A stretch of 32,222 nucleotides of DNA from Candidatus Omnitrophota bacterium. Lineage in GTDB: Bacteria; Omnitrophota; Gorgyraeia; Pluralincolimonadales; Pluralincolimonadaceae. The DNA is taken from positions 1 through 32,222 of the forward strand of contig JAUYOH010000088.1 in assembly GCA_030695925.1 (NCBI GenBank), written 5' to 3'. This document shows, piece after piece, positions 24,047-32,222 of this stretch; position 1 is the stretch's first letter; each line of letters begins with the position of its first letter. The position numbers and the translations under genes were made by a program. The notes below the pieces were generated by a model. The model was not told where the DNA came from. It saw only the letters and a list, made by a program, of their open reading frames with translations, and made no database searches.

Positions 24047-25750
24047 TTAATATTTCCTCTCTTTGGGCTCATATCTGGTAATTTTGACCTTAGAATATTC
24101 GAAAGCGGGACCGCTTTCGGTAAATCTGGCTATAGTGTGTTTAAGCCATTTTTCATCGTCTCTTTTAGGATGATCCCTTCTAAAATGGGAACCTCTTGAT
24201 TCGGTCCTTTGCAGCGCGCCTTTGGTTATGATTTCCGCGAGGTCGAGCATGCCTTCAAACTCGAATGCCTTGGCGAGGGTCTGATTTACGCCGTTATTAG
24301 TTTTGCCTATGAACAACTGCTTCGCTTCTGACTTAAGCTCTTCTATCTTCGATACGGCATCCCTAAGCTGTTTCTCCTCTCGGAATATGCCGACTTTTTC
24401 GGTCATGGTCTTCCGAAGTTCATCCCGGATTTCGGTCAAGGGAATTCCCTTTTCCCGTTTAATGAAAGTTTTTCCTTTCTCTTCGATCCGCCTTAACTCA
24501 TCGTTTAAGATTGTTTTGTTTTCTCCCTGTGATTTCTGAGAACCTTTAATGAAAAACGCTGCCTCTTCTCCGGCTATCTTGCCGAATACGATCGTATCCA
24601 GCAATGAATTTCCGCCCAATCTATTCGCCCCGTGCACGGAGACGCATGCGCACTCGCCCGCGGCAAACAGCCCGCTGACCTCGGTCTGCGCCTTTTCATT
24701 CGTCGAGATCCCGCCCATAGAATAATGTTGCGCCGGCAGTATCGGAATGGGCTTATCTATCGGGTCGCAATCGGCGAAATCGATCGCGATATCCCTTATT
24801 GCGGGCAGGCGCTCCAAAATTTTCTTCTTTCCGAGATGCCTTAAATCCAAATTTACATATCCGCCTTCAAGGCCCCTTCCCTCTTCGATCTCGGTCTGTA
24901 TCGACCTGGCAACGATATCCCGCGGAGCCAATTCTATCTTCCCGGGGGCATAACGCTGCATGAACCGCTCACCCTTGGCGTTAGAGAGAGTACCTCCCTC
25001 GCCGCGAGCGCCCTCCGTAATCAAAATATTAGTGCCAAACAGGCATGTGGGATGAAACTGCACGAATTCCAGATCTTTTATCACGACCCCTGCCCTGTAA
25101 CATACGGCGATCCCTGAGCCGGTGTTGATCAACGCGTTGGTGGACTTCAAATAGACTCTTCCGTAGCCGCCTGTCGCGAATACGCAAGCCTTGCCTTCGA
25201 AAATCTCAAATTCTTCGTTTAACAAATTCAACGCGATCAAGCCCGCGAAATGTCCGTCCTTTACGGAGAGCGAAACCACTGTCCTCTCTTCGTAAACTCT
25301 TACCCCGAGCTTAACCGCCTGTTCATATAGGGTATGCAACAGGACGTGTCCTGTCCTGTCCGCGGCGTAACAGGTCCGTGGAAAATCCGCGCCGCCGAAA
25401 GGCCTTTGGGCAATTCTACCGTCATCAAATCTCGAAAACGGAGTGCCCCAATGTTCCATCTCGTAGACTATTTTCGGGGCTTCGCTGCACATGATCTCGA
25501 CCGCATCCTGGTCGGCTAAATAATCGGAGCCCTTGATCGTATCGAAGGTATGTTTTTCTATCGAATCGTCTCTGCCGTCCGGCGCATTTGCCAGAGGCGC
25601 ATTGATGCCGCCCTGCGCGGCTATGGAATGGGACCTTAAAGGATGGACCTTTGAAATGACGGCGCAGTCGAGCCCTTGGGATTTTGCCTCAATTGCCGCC
25701 CTGAGGCCGGCGAGACCTCCGCCTACAATCAATATATCGTGTGAAATCAT
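24047..25750 (-). CDS. sdhA: Succinate dehydrogenase/fumarate reductase flavoprotein subunit
   Basis: [46 protein letters not shown]. Confidence 0.95.
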   Translation of the reverse strand: MISHDILIVGGGLAGLRAAIEAKSQGLDCAVISKVHPLRSHSIAAQGGINAPLANAPDGRDDSIEKHTFDTIKGSDYLADQDAVEIMCSEAPKIVYEMEHWGTPFSRFDDGRIAQRPFGGADFPRTCYAADRTGHVLLHTLYEQAVKLGVRVYEERTVVSLSVKDGHFAGLIALNLLNEEFEIFEGKACVFATGGYGRVYLKSTNALINTGSGIAVCYRAGVVIKDLEFVQFHPTCLFGTNILITEGARGEGGTLSNAKGERFMQRYAPGKIELAPRDIVARSIQTEIEEGRGLEGGYVNLDLRHLGKKKILERLPAIRDIAIDFADCDPIDKPIPILPAQHYSMGGISTNEKAQTEVSGLFAAGECACVSVHGANRLGGNSLLDTIVFGKIAGEEAAFFIKGSQKSQGENKTILNDELRRIEEKGKTFIKREKGIPLTEIRDELRKTMTEKVGIFREEKQLRDAVSKIEELKSEAKQLFIGKTNNGVNQTLAKAFEFEGMLDLAEIITKGALQRTESRGSHFRRDHPKRDDEKWLKHTIARFTESGPAFEYSKVKITRYEPKERKY

Positions 25751-25751
25751 T

Positions 25752-26078
25752 TTAAATAGCCTTTATCGGGACCTTTGTAAGGATGAAATATGTGCCGACG
25801 CAGAAAATTAAGATTCCAAGGATCGTAAAAAACCAAAAGAGGAATTTTTCTTTTTTTATCCCTAAGTCGATCAGTATCGTCCTTGCGCCGTAAAACGCAT
25901 GGAATATAAAAAGGAAGAGTATCGATAAATTTATGGCTTGTATCCTGTGGATATTGGCGAACGCCTTCTGCCAGGGCGTCGTTAATTCTCCGCCCAATAC
26001 ATAACCGGTTATAATCTGAAGCCCGATCAAGACAAAAAGTACAATCCCGCTTATCCTGTGAAATAACCAAACAAACAT
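25752..26078 (-). CDS. Succinate dehydrogenase/fumarate reductase membrane anchor (SdhC/D-like)
   Basis: 108 aa, about 3 hydrophobic helices with conserved-type His (FHRISG, NIHRIQ, FHAFYG); abuts sdhA. Confidence 0.8.
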   Translation of the reverse strand: MFVWLFHRISGIVLFVLIGLQIITGYVLGGELTTPWQKAFANIHRIQAINLSILFLFIFHAFYGARTILIDLGIKKEKFLFWFFTILGILIFCVGTYFILTKVPIKAI

Positions 26079-26093
26079 CCTCGCCTCCTTAGA

Positions 26094-26498
26094 CTATCTG
26101 CTGGTTAAAAGTAGTTTCTCCAGCTTAGCAATTAATTTATCCGGCGCGATAGGCTTCTCCGCATAATCATCTACGGGCAGCCAAGTTTTGTCGCCTGCGA
26201 CATCAGAAAATTCAAAGCCTGTTTTTTCCCCTATAGAGGTTAGCATAAGAATAGGAATATCTTTATATTTCTCCTCACTCTTAAGCTTCCTGGTAAGGTC
26301 AAAACCATCGCTCATCTTCTCCATCATCACATCCATGAGAATAAGATCGGGAGAAATTTGCTTAACTTTCTCAAGGCCTGCTTCCTTGTTTCCTGCCGAA
26401 GATACTTTATAGCCTTTTGCCTCCAAAACTACCCTCGTAGACTCCACAAAATCAACATCATCGTCAATAATAAGGATTTTTTTTGCGCCCATAATCAT
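26094..26498 (-). CDS. Single-domain response regulator (receiver)
   Basis: 134 aa; KILIIDDDVDF, PDLILMDVMM, PILMLTS, DYAEKPI; no output domain. Confidence 0.9.
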   Translation of the reverse strand: MIMGAKKILIIDDDVDFVESTRVVLEAKGYKVSSAGNKEAGLEKVKQISPDLILMDVMMEKMSDGFDLTRKLKSEEKYKDIPILMLTSIGEKTGFEFSDVAGDKTWLPVDDYAEKPIAPDKLIAKLEKLLLTSR

Positions 26499-27595
26499 CC
26501 TTTCCTTTTACTGACCATATTAAAGATCTTATCCACATCCACATACTTTTCTATCAACACCTCTATTTTTTTGATTTTCTCTTTATCTTCCGCGCGCAAT
26601 TTAAAAATCATATTGCTGATTTCGCGGGCGGTGGAAAAGGAGTCTTCTTTAACCACGCACAGCGGGATATTTGCCCTCTCGATAATTTCAATTACTTTTT
26701 TGGGAGGCTTTTTACCGTATGTAGCGATGATCCCTGAGATATGATACCGTTTAGTAGTCCCTAATACCCAGCCGCTGAGAACGGAAAAGATAAAATCTTC
26801 ACGATTACCGGGAACAATTAAAAGTGTCCCTCCGGCAAGATGCTCCAGGGCTTCATGGGCCACTACGTCTCCGATAACAAAACGCTCCACAACGTTATTT
26901 AAACCTTTTTTGCCGCAGATAAGCTTGGCGTCCAAGTCCTCTAACAATTCTGCGATAGTGGGATTAGAAAGCACCTCTTCAAAGGGAATTACTCCCAAAA
27001 CTTCCATATTCTTTTTAGCCAAACCTTTTCTTATCAGGGAATTGATCTTATCGTATTTATCCTTTCTCACCTTATTGACAATGACGCCTAAAATCTCGAC
27101 TCCTTGAATATCGAATTTAGCCCGATTGAGCATAATCTCATCGATAGGCCTGCCTATCCCGCCGCAACTGACAATAATGACTTTTGCCCCTAAAAGAGAG
27201 GCCACTTCGGAGTTGGACATATCAAATATGGAGCCCACGCCGGCATGGCCGGTTCCTTCGATAAGTATAAAATCGTGTTCCTTGGCTAAATTATTATAGG
27301 CGCGCTTAACTTTATTTATCAAAACTGACTGCTTGCCTCTAAGTATATAGTTTTCGGTAAAACCGCCCGGTATGGCGATGGGGCTCATATAAGACAGGTT
27401 ACTTTTAAAACCGAATATCTTTTTCATCAGCACGGCATCTTTATCGATCATCCTGCCACCGATCATCTGATAGTGCTGTCCCACCGGCTTTATATACCCT
27501 ATGCTCTTTACCCTTTTACGCAACGCGCTAAGGAGCCCTAAAGAGACCATAGTTTTCCCGTCATTCTGCCGGGTCGCGGCGATATAGACATTCAT
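26495..27595 (-). CDS. BioD-like P-loop/DRTGG-domain protein (Pta N-terminal-like)
   Basis: 366 aa; MNVYIAATRQNDGKTMVSLGL, FILIEGTGHAGVGS; C-terminal DRTGG-like region VGDVVAHEALEHLAGGTLLIVPGNRED. Confidence 0.8.
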   Translation of the reverse strand: MNVYIAATRQNDGKTMVSLGLLSALRKRVKSIGYIKPVGQHYQMIGGRMIDKDAVLMKKIFGFKSNLSYMSPIAIPGGFTENYILRGKQSVLINKVKRAYNNLAKEHDFILIEGTGHAGVGSIFDMSNSEVASLLGAKVIIVSCGGIGRPIDEIMLNRAKFDIQGVEILGVIVNKVRKDKYDKINSLIRKGLAKKNMEVLGVIPFEEVLSNPTIAELLEDLDAKLICGKKGLNNVVERFVIGDVVAHEALEHLAGGTLLIVPGNREDFIFSVLSGWVLGTTKRYHISGIIATYGKKPPKKVIEIIERANIPLCVVKEDSFSTAREISNMIFKLRAEDKEKIKKIEVLIEKYVDVDKIFNMVSKRKG

Positions 27596-27596
27596 A

Positions 27597-28763
27597 TTAA
27601 CCTTCTTTAGTTTCGCTGTAATATATATACATAAGCTCTTTATCGAATAGGGACCGTTTGACTTCCACGGCCTTTTCCCTCGCCACCTTTAATATCTTTT
27701 CCGCCAGACGTTCATCTAAATCGATGCCGAATTCTTTAAACTTTGCCTGTAGGCTATTTTTACCCGAATGTTTTCCGACTACAATTTGCCGCTCTCCGCC
27801 TATCTCAGAGGGATGAAATACTTCATAGGTAGCCGGCTCTTTCGCCAAGCCGTCTACTTGTATGCCTGCTTCGTGAGTAAAGATGTTTTTGCCCACGATA
27901 GGCTTACTTAAGGGTATTTCCCTTCCCGAGGCTTTGGCCACAAACTCGGATAATGCCTTTAACTTTGAGATATCAAAAGAAACAGGCTTATTCTCTACGT
28001 ATTTAAGCGCCATGACCACTTCCTCCAGGGCGGCGTTTCCGGCCCTTTCGCCTAAGCCGTTTACCGTAACGCTGATAAATTCAGCCCCGGCCCTGAAACC
28101 GGCGATACTATTAGCGGTGGCCATTCCAAAATCATTGTGGGCATGGACTTCTATAGGCAAGCCTACCTCATTCAATAAGGTAGCTATTTTAGCCGCAGTT
28201 TGCGCGGGGCCAAGTACGCCTACCGTATCACAGAAACGTAAACGGTCTGCGCCTGCTTCCTTAGCTATGCGTACAAAAGTAATCAGATCTTCCATGCGGG
28301 TCCTCGAGGCGTCTTCGGCATTGCAAGAGACATAAAGTCCGTGACTTTTTGCGAAATTTATAGTGCGGGCGATATTTTCATGGACCCATGCTCTGGTTTT
28401 ACCTAACTTTTTTTCAATATGAATGTCGGAAACCGGTATAGAAACACATACCGCATCCAAGCCGCAATCGATAGCCTCGGTTACATCATTTGCTACCGCT
28501 CGGCACCAACCCAGTATGCTGGCTCTATGACGGTCATTTACTATATTTTTTATCGCCTCTTTCTCGTCTCCGCCCATCGCCGGAACTCCAGCCTCGATCT
28601 GGTATACTCCCGCCTCATCAAGCAGGTTAGCGATCTGACGCTTCTCCTCATTTGAAAAAACCACCCCGGCGGTTTGTTCTCCGTCCCTTAAAGTGGTATC
28701 TACGATCTTTCCCTCTTTGGAAAATTGGCCAGTTGTTTCCATCATGATACATCCTCCTCTCAA
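27597..28763 (-). CDS. NifV-like homocitrate/citrate/isopropylmalate synthase family
   Basis: VDTTLRDGEQTAGVVFSNEEK, EVHAHNDFGMATAN, NGLGERAGNAALEEV. Start may be an internal Met (MMETTGQF). Confidence 0.88.
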   Translation of the reverse strand: MRGGCIMMETTGQFSKEGKIVDTTLRDGEQTAGVVFSNEEKRQIANLLDEAGVYQIEAGVPAMGGDEKEAIKNIVNDRHRASILGWCRAVANDVTEAIDCGLDAVCVSIPVSDIHIEKKLGKTRAWVHENIARTINFAKSHGLYVSCNAEDASRTRMEDLITFVRIAKEAGADRLRFCDTVGVLGPAQTAAKIATLLNEVGLPIEVHAHNDFGMATANSIAGFRAGAEFISVTVNGLGERAGNAALEEVVMALKYVENKPVSFDISKLKALSEFVAKASGREIPLSKPIVGKNIFTHEAGIQVDGLAKEPATYEVFHPSEIGGERQIVVGKHSGKNSLQAKFKEFGIDLDERLAEKILKVAREKAVEVKRSLFDKELMYIYYSETKEG

Positions 28764-28768
28764 ACTGA

Positions 28769-29635
28769 TTACTTCAAAATATCTTTAACCAGCCCGGTGA
28801 TTTCTCCGGTTTTTTCGGCCAGGATAACGCCGGCTTCTTTAAAAGCTCTCTCCTTAGACTCAACCGTCCCGTAACTGCCGGAGATAATGGCGCCTGCATG
28901 TCCCATTCTTTTCTCGGCGGGAGCGGTCTTCCCTGAAATAAACCCTACTACGGGCTTGCGCATCTTCACTATAAACCCGGCGGCCTCTTCTTCGTCACTA
29001 CCGCCGATTTCTCCAATCATTACTACTAAGGACGTCTTAGGGTCATTTTCAAAAAGAGGCAGAATATCGGAAAACCGCGTCCCCAAGATGGGGTCCCCCC
29101 CTACGCCAATGCAGGTAGACTGGCCCACTCCTTCACGCGTGAGATTATTGATTATCTCATAAGTAAGAGTGCCGCTGCGCGACATCACTCCCACGGGCCC
29201 TTGGCTTAAAATAGAGCCGGGTATAATACCTAACTTTCCAATGCCTACCGAAACAAGGCCCGGGCAATTAGGCCCTATTAATTTAGCGCCTTTACCTCTT
29301 ACAAAGCTAACGGCTTTAAGCATATCCTGAATGGGTATTCCCTCGGTGATACAAACGATAAGTTTAATTCCAGAATCGGCCGCCTCAAGAATGGCCTCAT
29401 ACGCGAAGGCAGGGGGCACAAAGATAACTGAGGCATTAGCCCCGGTCTCTTTGACCGCTTCCTTGACTTTATCAAAAACTGGGATTTCAAAAATCTTTGT
29501 GTTCCCTTTACCCGGGGTCACCCCGGCAACTATCTTTGTCCCATACTCAAGCATCAGCTGGGTATGGAAGCTGCCTTCCCTGCCGGTGATACCCTGAACG
29601 ATTACCGCTGTATTCTCATCAACAATAATGCTCAT
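28769..29635 (-). CDS. sucD: Succinyl-CoA synthetase subunit alpha
   Basis: VQGITGREGSFHTQLMLEYGT, LIGPNCPGL, GHAGAIISGSYGT. Confidence 0.95.
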   Translation of the reverse strand: MSIIVDENTAVIVQGITGREGSFHTQLMLEYGTKIVAGVTPGKGNTKIFEIPVFDKVKEAVKETGANASVIFVPPAFAYEAILEAADSGIKLIVCITEGIPIQDMLKAVSFVRGKGAKLIGPNCPGLVSVGIGKLGIIPGSILSQGPVGVMSRSGTLTYEIINNLTREGVGQSTCIGVGGDPILGTRFSDILPLFENDPKTSLVVMIGEIGGSDEEEAAGFIVKMRKPVVGFISGKTAPAEKRMGHAGAIISGSYGTVESKERAFKEAGVILAEKTGEITGLVKDILK

Positions 29636-30768
29636 CTACTTTTCACCAAAGAGACTATTCTATTTGCGCCTTCCTCCATGCCCTCCGCGGTTATCAAATT
29701 GCTGTTACCCAGAAGCCGCCTTCCCTCTTCGCATTGAGTGCCGGCCAAGCGTAATACAATCGGAAGAGATGACGGCGTCTTTTCAAGAACTTGGATGATC
29801 CCCCTTGCCACTTCATCACAACGGGTAATGCCGCCAAAGATATTAATAAAAATCCCGCGTACCTCTTTATCCATATAAATTATTTCCAGGGCATTCTGCA
29901 TCACTTCTCTCTTCGCTCCTCCGCCAATATCAAGAAAATTGGCGGGGCTGCCTCCGGCACGTTTTACCTCATCCATTGTCGCCATCACTAAACCCGCCCC
30001 GTTTCCGATTATGCCTATATCTCCTGAAATTTTTACGTAGGCCAAATTCCGCCTATGCGCTTCCTTTTCCAACTCGTTATCTTCAGCTTCTTCTTTAAAC
30101 AATTCGAGTTCGGGGTGCCGAAATAAGGCATTGTCGTCGATAATTATCTTTGCGTCACAGGCGATCAATTGGTCAGCTTCAGTAAGCACCAAAGGGTTGA
30201 TCTCGGCAAGCTGGGCATCCGCCTTTATATATGCCGAAAAGAACCCGCGCACGATCTTCGCGAATGACTCGCGTATCTCACCGGCCAATCCCAGAAAAGA
30301 CATAAGCCCGCTTATGTTCTCATCCTCCAATTTATCCGGGCTCTTTAATGATACCCTCTTTATCTTTTCAGGATACAACTTCGCGATCTCTTCTATGTCC
30401 ATCCCGCCCTCACCGGAGACTATGATGACGTTGCTTTGCCTTGCGCGGTCTGCGATTATTCCCAGATAAAATTGTTTTCGTATCTTAACGGCCTTCTCAA
30501 TCAAGATTTTTTTTACCGTTAGCCCCTTTATCGCCATCCCCAGGATATCATCTAACCCTTTTTTAAGTTCTTCCATATCAGCGACTATACGTATTGCTCC
30601 TGCTTTTCCCCTTCCTCCCGCATGAATCTGAGCTTTAACCGCCAAAGGAAATCCCATGCTCTGCGCCGCTTTTTGGCCCGCTTTTGTATTATCAACTACC
30701 ATACCCTCAGGAACGGAAATGCCCTGCGAGTTTAATATCCCTTTCGCCTGATATTCGTGAATCTTCAT
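29632..30768 (-). CDS. sucC: Succinyl-CoA synthetase subunit beta
   Basis: MKIHEYQAKGILNSQGI, AQIHAGGRGKAG, AEINPLVLT, NIFGGITRCD. Confidence 0.95.
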   Translation of the reverse strand: MKIHEYQAKGILNSQGISVPEGMVVDNTKAGQKAAQSMGFPLAVKAQIHAGGRGKAGAIRIVADMEELKKGLDDILGMAIKGLTVKKILIEKAVKIRKQFYLGIIADRARQSNVIIVSGEGGMDIEEIAKLYPEKIKRVSLKSPDKLEDENISGLMSFLGLAGEIRESFAKIVRGFFSAYIKADAQLAEINPLVLTEADQLIACDAKIIIDDNALFRHPELELFKEEAEDNELEKEAHRRNLAYVKISGDIGIIGNGAGLVMATMDEVKRAGGSPANFLDIGGGAKREVMQNALEIIYMDKEVRGIFINIFGGITRCDEVARGIIQVLEKTPSSLPIVLRLAGTQCEEGRRLLGNSNLITAEGMEEGANRIVSLVKSR

Positions 30769-31385
30769 TTACCTCTCCATTGAAAACCGCTATCTCTTAC
30801 CGCTTTAAAGCCCATATCCACTGACAGGCGATCCGAGATCAGTACTTTCTCGGGGGCATGTTCTAAGACTGCCCGGATGAGCGCCTCTTTTGATACCACG
30901 CCGGTAATCGCGACCAATGCGCCCAAAGCGATGATGTTAGCTACGATTGGCGCATCCAATAGCTTAAGGGCCAATGCGCAAAAAGGAGCCTTAAAAACAT
31001 TCGCAAAACGAGGGGGGATCTGCTCAACAAATGTCTCATCGGCAATTAAAAGGCCCTCCGGCGCGAGTAAATCTCCATATCTGTCCAAGGCTTCCTGTGT
31101 CAAGGTAAGAAGAATATCCGTATGCATAACCTTGGGATAATCGATCTTCGCGGAACTGATAATAACCTCGGCTCGAGAGGCGCCGCCCCTTGCCTCAGGG
31201 CCGTATGATATCGACATAACCGCCTCTTTTTGATCGTAAATCGCCGCGGCCTTGGCTAAAATTTTTCCCGCCAAGACTATACCCTGGCCTCCTGAACCGC
31301 TTAAAACTATCTCAAAATGCCCTGATTCACTCGGAGGAGTTTCGCGCGGTACCCTGTGCCTTCTGAATAAGTTTAGTATATTCAT
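30765..31385 (-). CDS. 2-oxoacid:ferredoxin oxidoreductase gamma subunit (KorC-like)
   Basis: FEIVLSGSGGQGIVLAGKILAKAA, SYGPEARGGASRAEVIIS. Confidence 0.87.
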   Translation of the reverse strand: MNILNLFRRHRVPRETPPSESGHFEIVLSGSGGQGIVLAGKILAKAAAIYDQKEAVMSISYGPEARGGASRAEVIISSAKIDYPKVMHTDILLTLTQEALDRYGDLLAPEGLLIADETFVEQIPPRFANVFKAPFCALALKLLDAPIVANIIALGALVAITGVVSKEALIRAVLEHAPEKVLISDRLSVDMGFKAVRDSGFQWRGK

Positions 31386-32157
31386 CCGTATATTCCGGTG
31401 CTTGGTCAGAATAAATCAACCCTATAGCGAACTTATCCTTCCTTTCTTCTTCGGAAAGGATTTGATATTGTTTCAAATTTACGGCATGGTCCCTCTGCCA
31501 TTCAAGCATTTTCACGGGGTTAGCCATTTCATTAAATTTACCGTAATAGGTAGGGCAACCGGTAATGACCTCGACAAGAGAAAAACCATGATGTGCTATG
31601 CTGTCAGCGATAAGTTTTGGCAGTTGCAAAGCATGATAGGTGGTAGAACGCGCGATATAGGTAGCTCCCGCGGCCCTGACCAGTGAACAGATATCAAAAG
31701 GCCTTTCTATGTGCCCGTAGGAAGCGGTAGTGGCGAAACTGCCCTCACAGGCAAGGGGTGAATATTGGCCGCCGGTCATACCATAGTTGTAGTTATTAAA
31801 GACTACCACCGTAAGGTCGATGTTGCGTCTGGCAGCATGGATCAGGTGGTTACCGCCTATTGCGGCTATATCTCCGTCTCCGGTAAGAATAAGCACTGTA
31901 AGCGCGGGGTTGGCTATTTTGATACCCGTAGCAAAAGGTATTGCCCTGCCATGAGCGGTATGCAGGGTATCAAAATCGATATAACCTACAGCTCTTGAAG
32001 AACAACCGATACCGGAGACAACCACCAGTTTATTTTTATCAAGATCTAAATCCAAAACAGCCCGTAAAGAAGCCTGGAGGACAATCCCGTGGCCGCAACC
32101 CGCACACCATATATGGGGGAATTTTTCCAGCCGTAAATGCTCTTTGACTTCAGCCAG
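31327..32157 (-). CDS. 2-oxoacid:ferredoxin oxidoreductase beta subunit (KorB-like), apparent CTG start
   Basis: Manual upstream extension gives (L/M)AEVKEHLRLEKFPHIWCAGCGHGIVLQASLRAVLDLDLDKNKLVVVSGIGCSSR...; the track start at 32055 would remove the essential-looking CAGCGHG motif. Confidence 0.85.
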   Translation of the reverse strand: MAEVKEHLRLEKFPHIWCAGCGHGIVLQASLRAVLDLDLDKNKLVVVSGIGCSSRAVGYIDFDTLHTAHGRAIPFATGIKIANPALTVLILTGDGDIAAIGGNHLIHAARRNIDLTVVVFNNYNYGMTGGQYSPLACEGSFATTASYGHIERPFDICSLVRAAGATYIARSTTYHALQLPKLIADSIAHHGFSLVEVITGCPTYYGKFNEMANPVKMLEWQRDHAVNLKQYQILSEEERKDKFAIGLIYSDQAPEYTDEYTKLIQKAQGTARNSSE

Positions 32158-32222
32158 CTCTTTCTATTTTGTCCAATTTCTCCTGAGGCGTGATCATAGT
32201 GCCGCGGGAAATATTCACGCCC
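32150..32222 (-). CDS. 2-oxoacid:ferredoxin oxidoreductase alpha subunit C-terminus (partial, KorA-like)
   Basis: Frame reads ...GVNISRGTMITPQEKLDKIERAG* and terminates at TGA overlapping the korB start. Confidence 0.65.
   Translation of the reverse strand, partial: GVNISRGTMITPQEKLDKIERAG

Noticed and set aside
25747-26070. Minus-strand 107-aa ORF overlapping the SDH anchor
   Set aside because: Alternate frame; the 25752-26078 frame encodes a coherent hydrophobic anchor with His residues.
29299-29490. Minus-strand 63-aa ORF inside sucD
   Set aside because: Alternate frame of sucD, no supporting motif.

Overview
Every convincing gene in this 32.2 kb bacterial window is on the minus strand; plus-strand ORFs look like antisense shadows. 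Reading in the direction of transcription (high to low coordinates), the blocks are: (1) 2-oxoacid:ferredoxin oxidoreductase korA(partial)-B-C, sucC, sucD, a NifV-like Claisen-type synthase, a DRTGG/BioD-like P-loop protein, an orphan response regulator, one short SDH/FRD membrane anchor, sdhA, sdhB, Rieske, cytochrome b, and a 52-aa membrane ORF missing from the supplied ORF track; (2) a beta-oxidation set (hotdog thioesterase, PaaK-like ligase, thiolase, FadB-like, acyl-CoA dehydrogenase); (3) a sulfur-assimilation operon starting at an Rrf2-type regulator with a perfect 19-bp palindrome at its promoter, then CysH, CysP-type permease, ThiF-like E1 #2, JAMM/Mec+ peptidase, an in-frame ThiS-cysteine synthase fusion, sulfite reductase with a C-terminal TusA domain, ThrC-like PLP enzyme, CysO-like carrier, ThiF-like E1 #1 and a NIL-domain protein, ending at a strong hairpin terminator; (4) a CsoR-type repressor with a G-tract in its promoter spacer, followed by a CusC-CusB-CusA RND metal efflux system (CusA truncated by the window edge). 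The best candidate for undescribed biology is the sulfur operon: two ubiquitin-like sulfur carriers, two E1-like enzymes (one apparently lacking the catalytic Cys), a JAMM protease, and one carrier fused through its Gly-Gly-Gly end to cysteine synthase. No rRNA, tRNA, CRISPR or transposase was found. Taxonomy cannot be settled from sequence reading alone.
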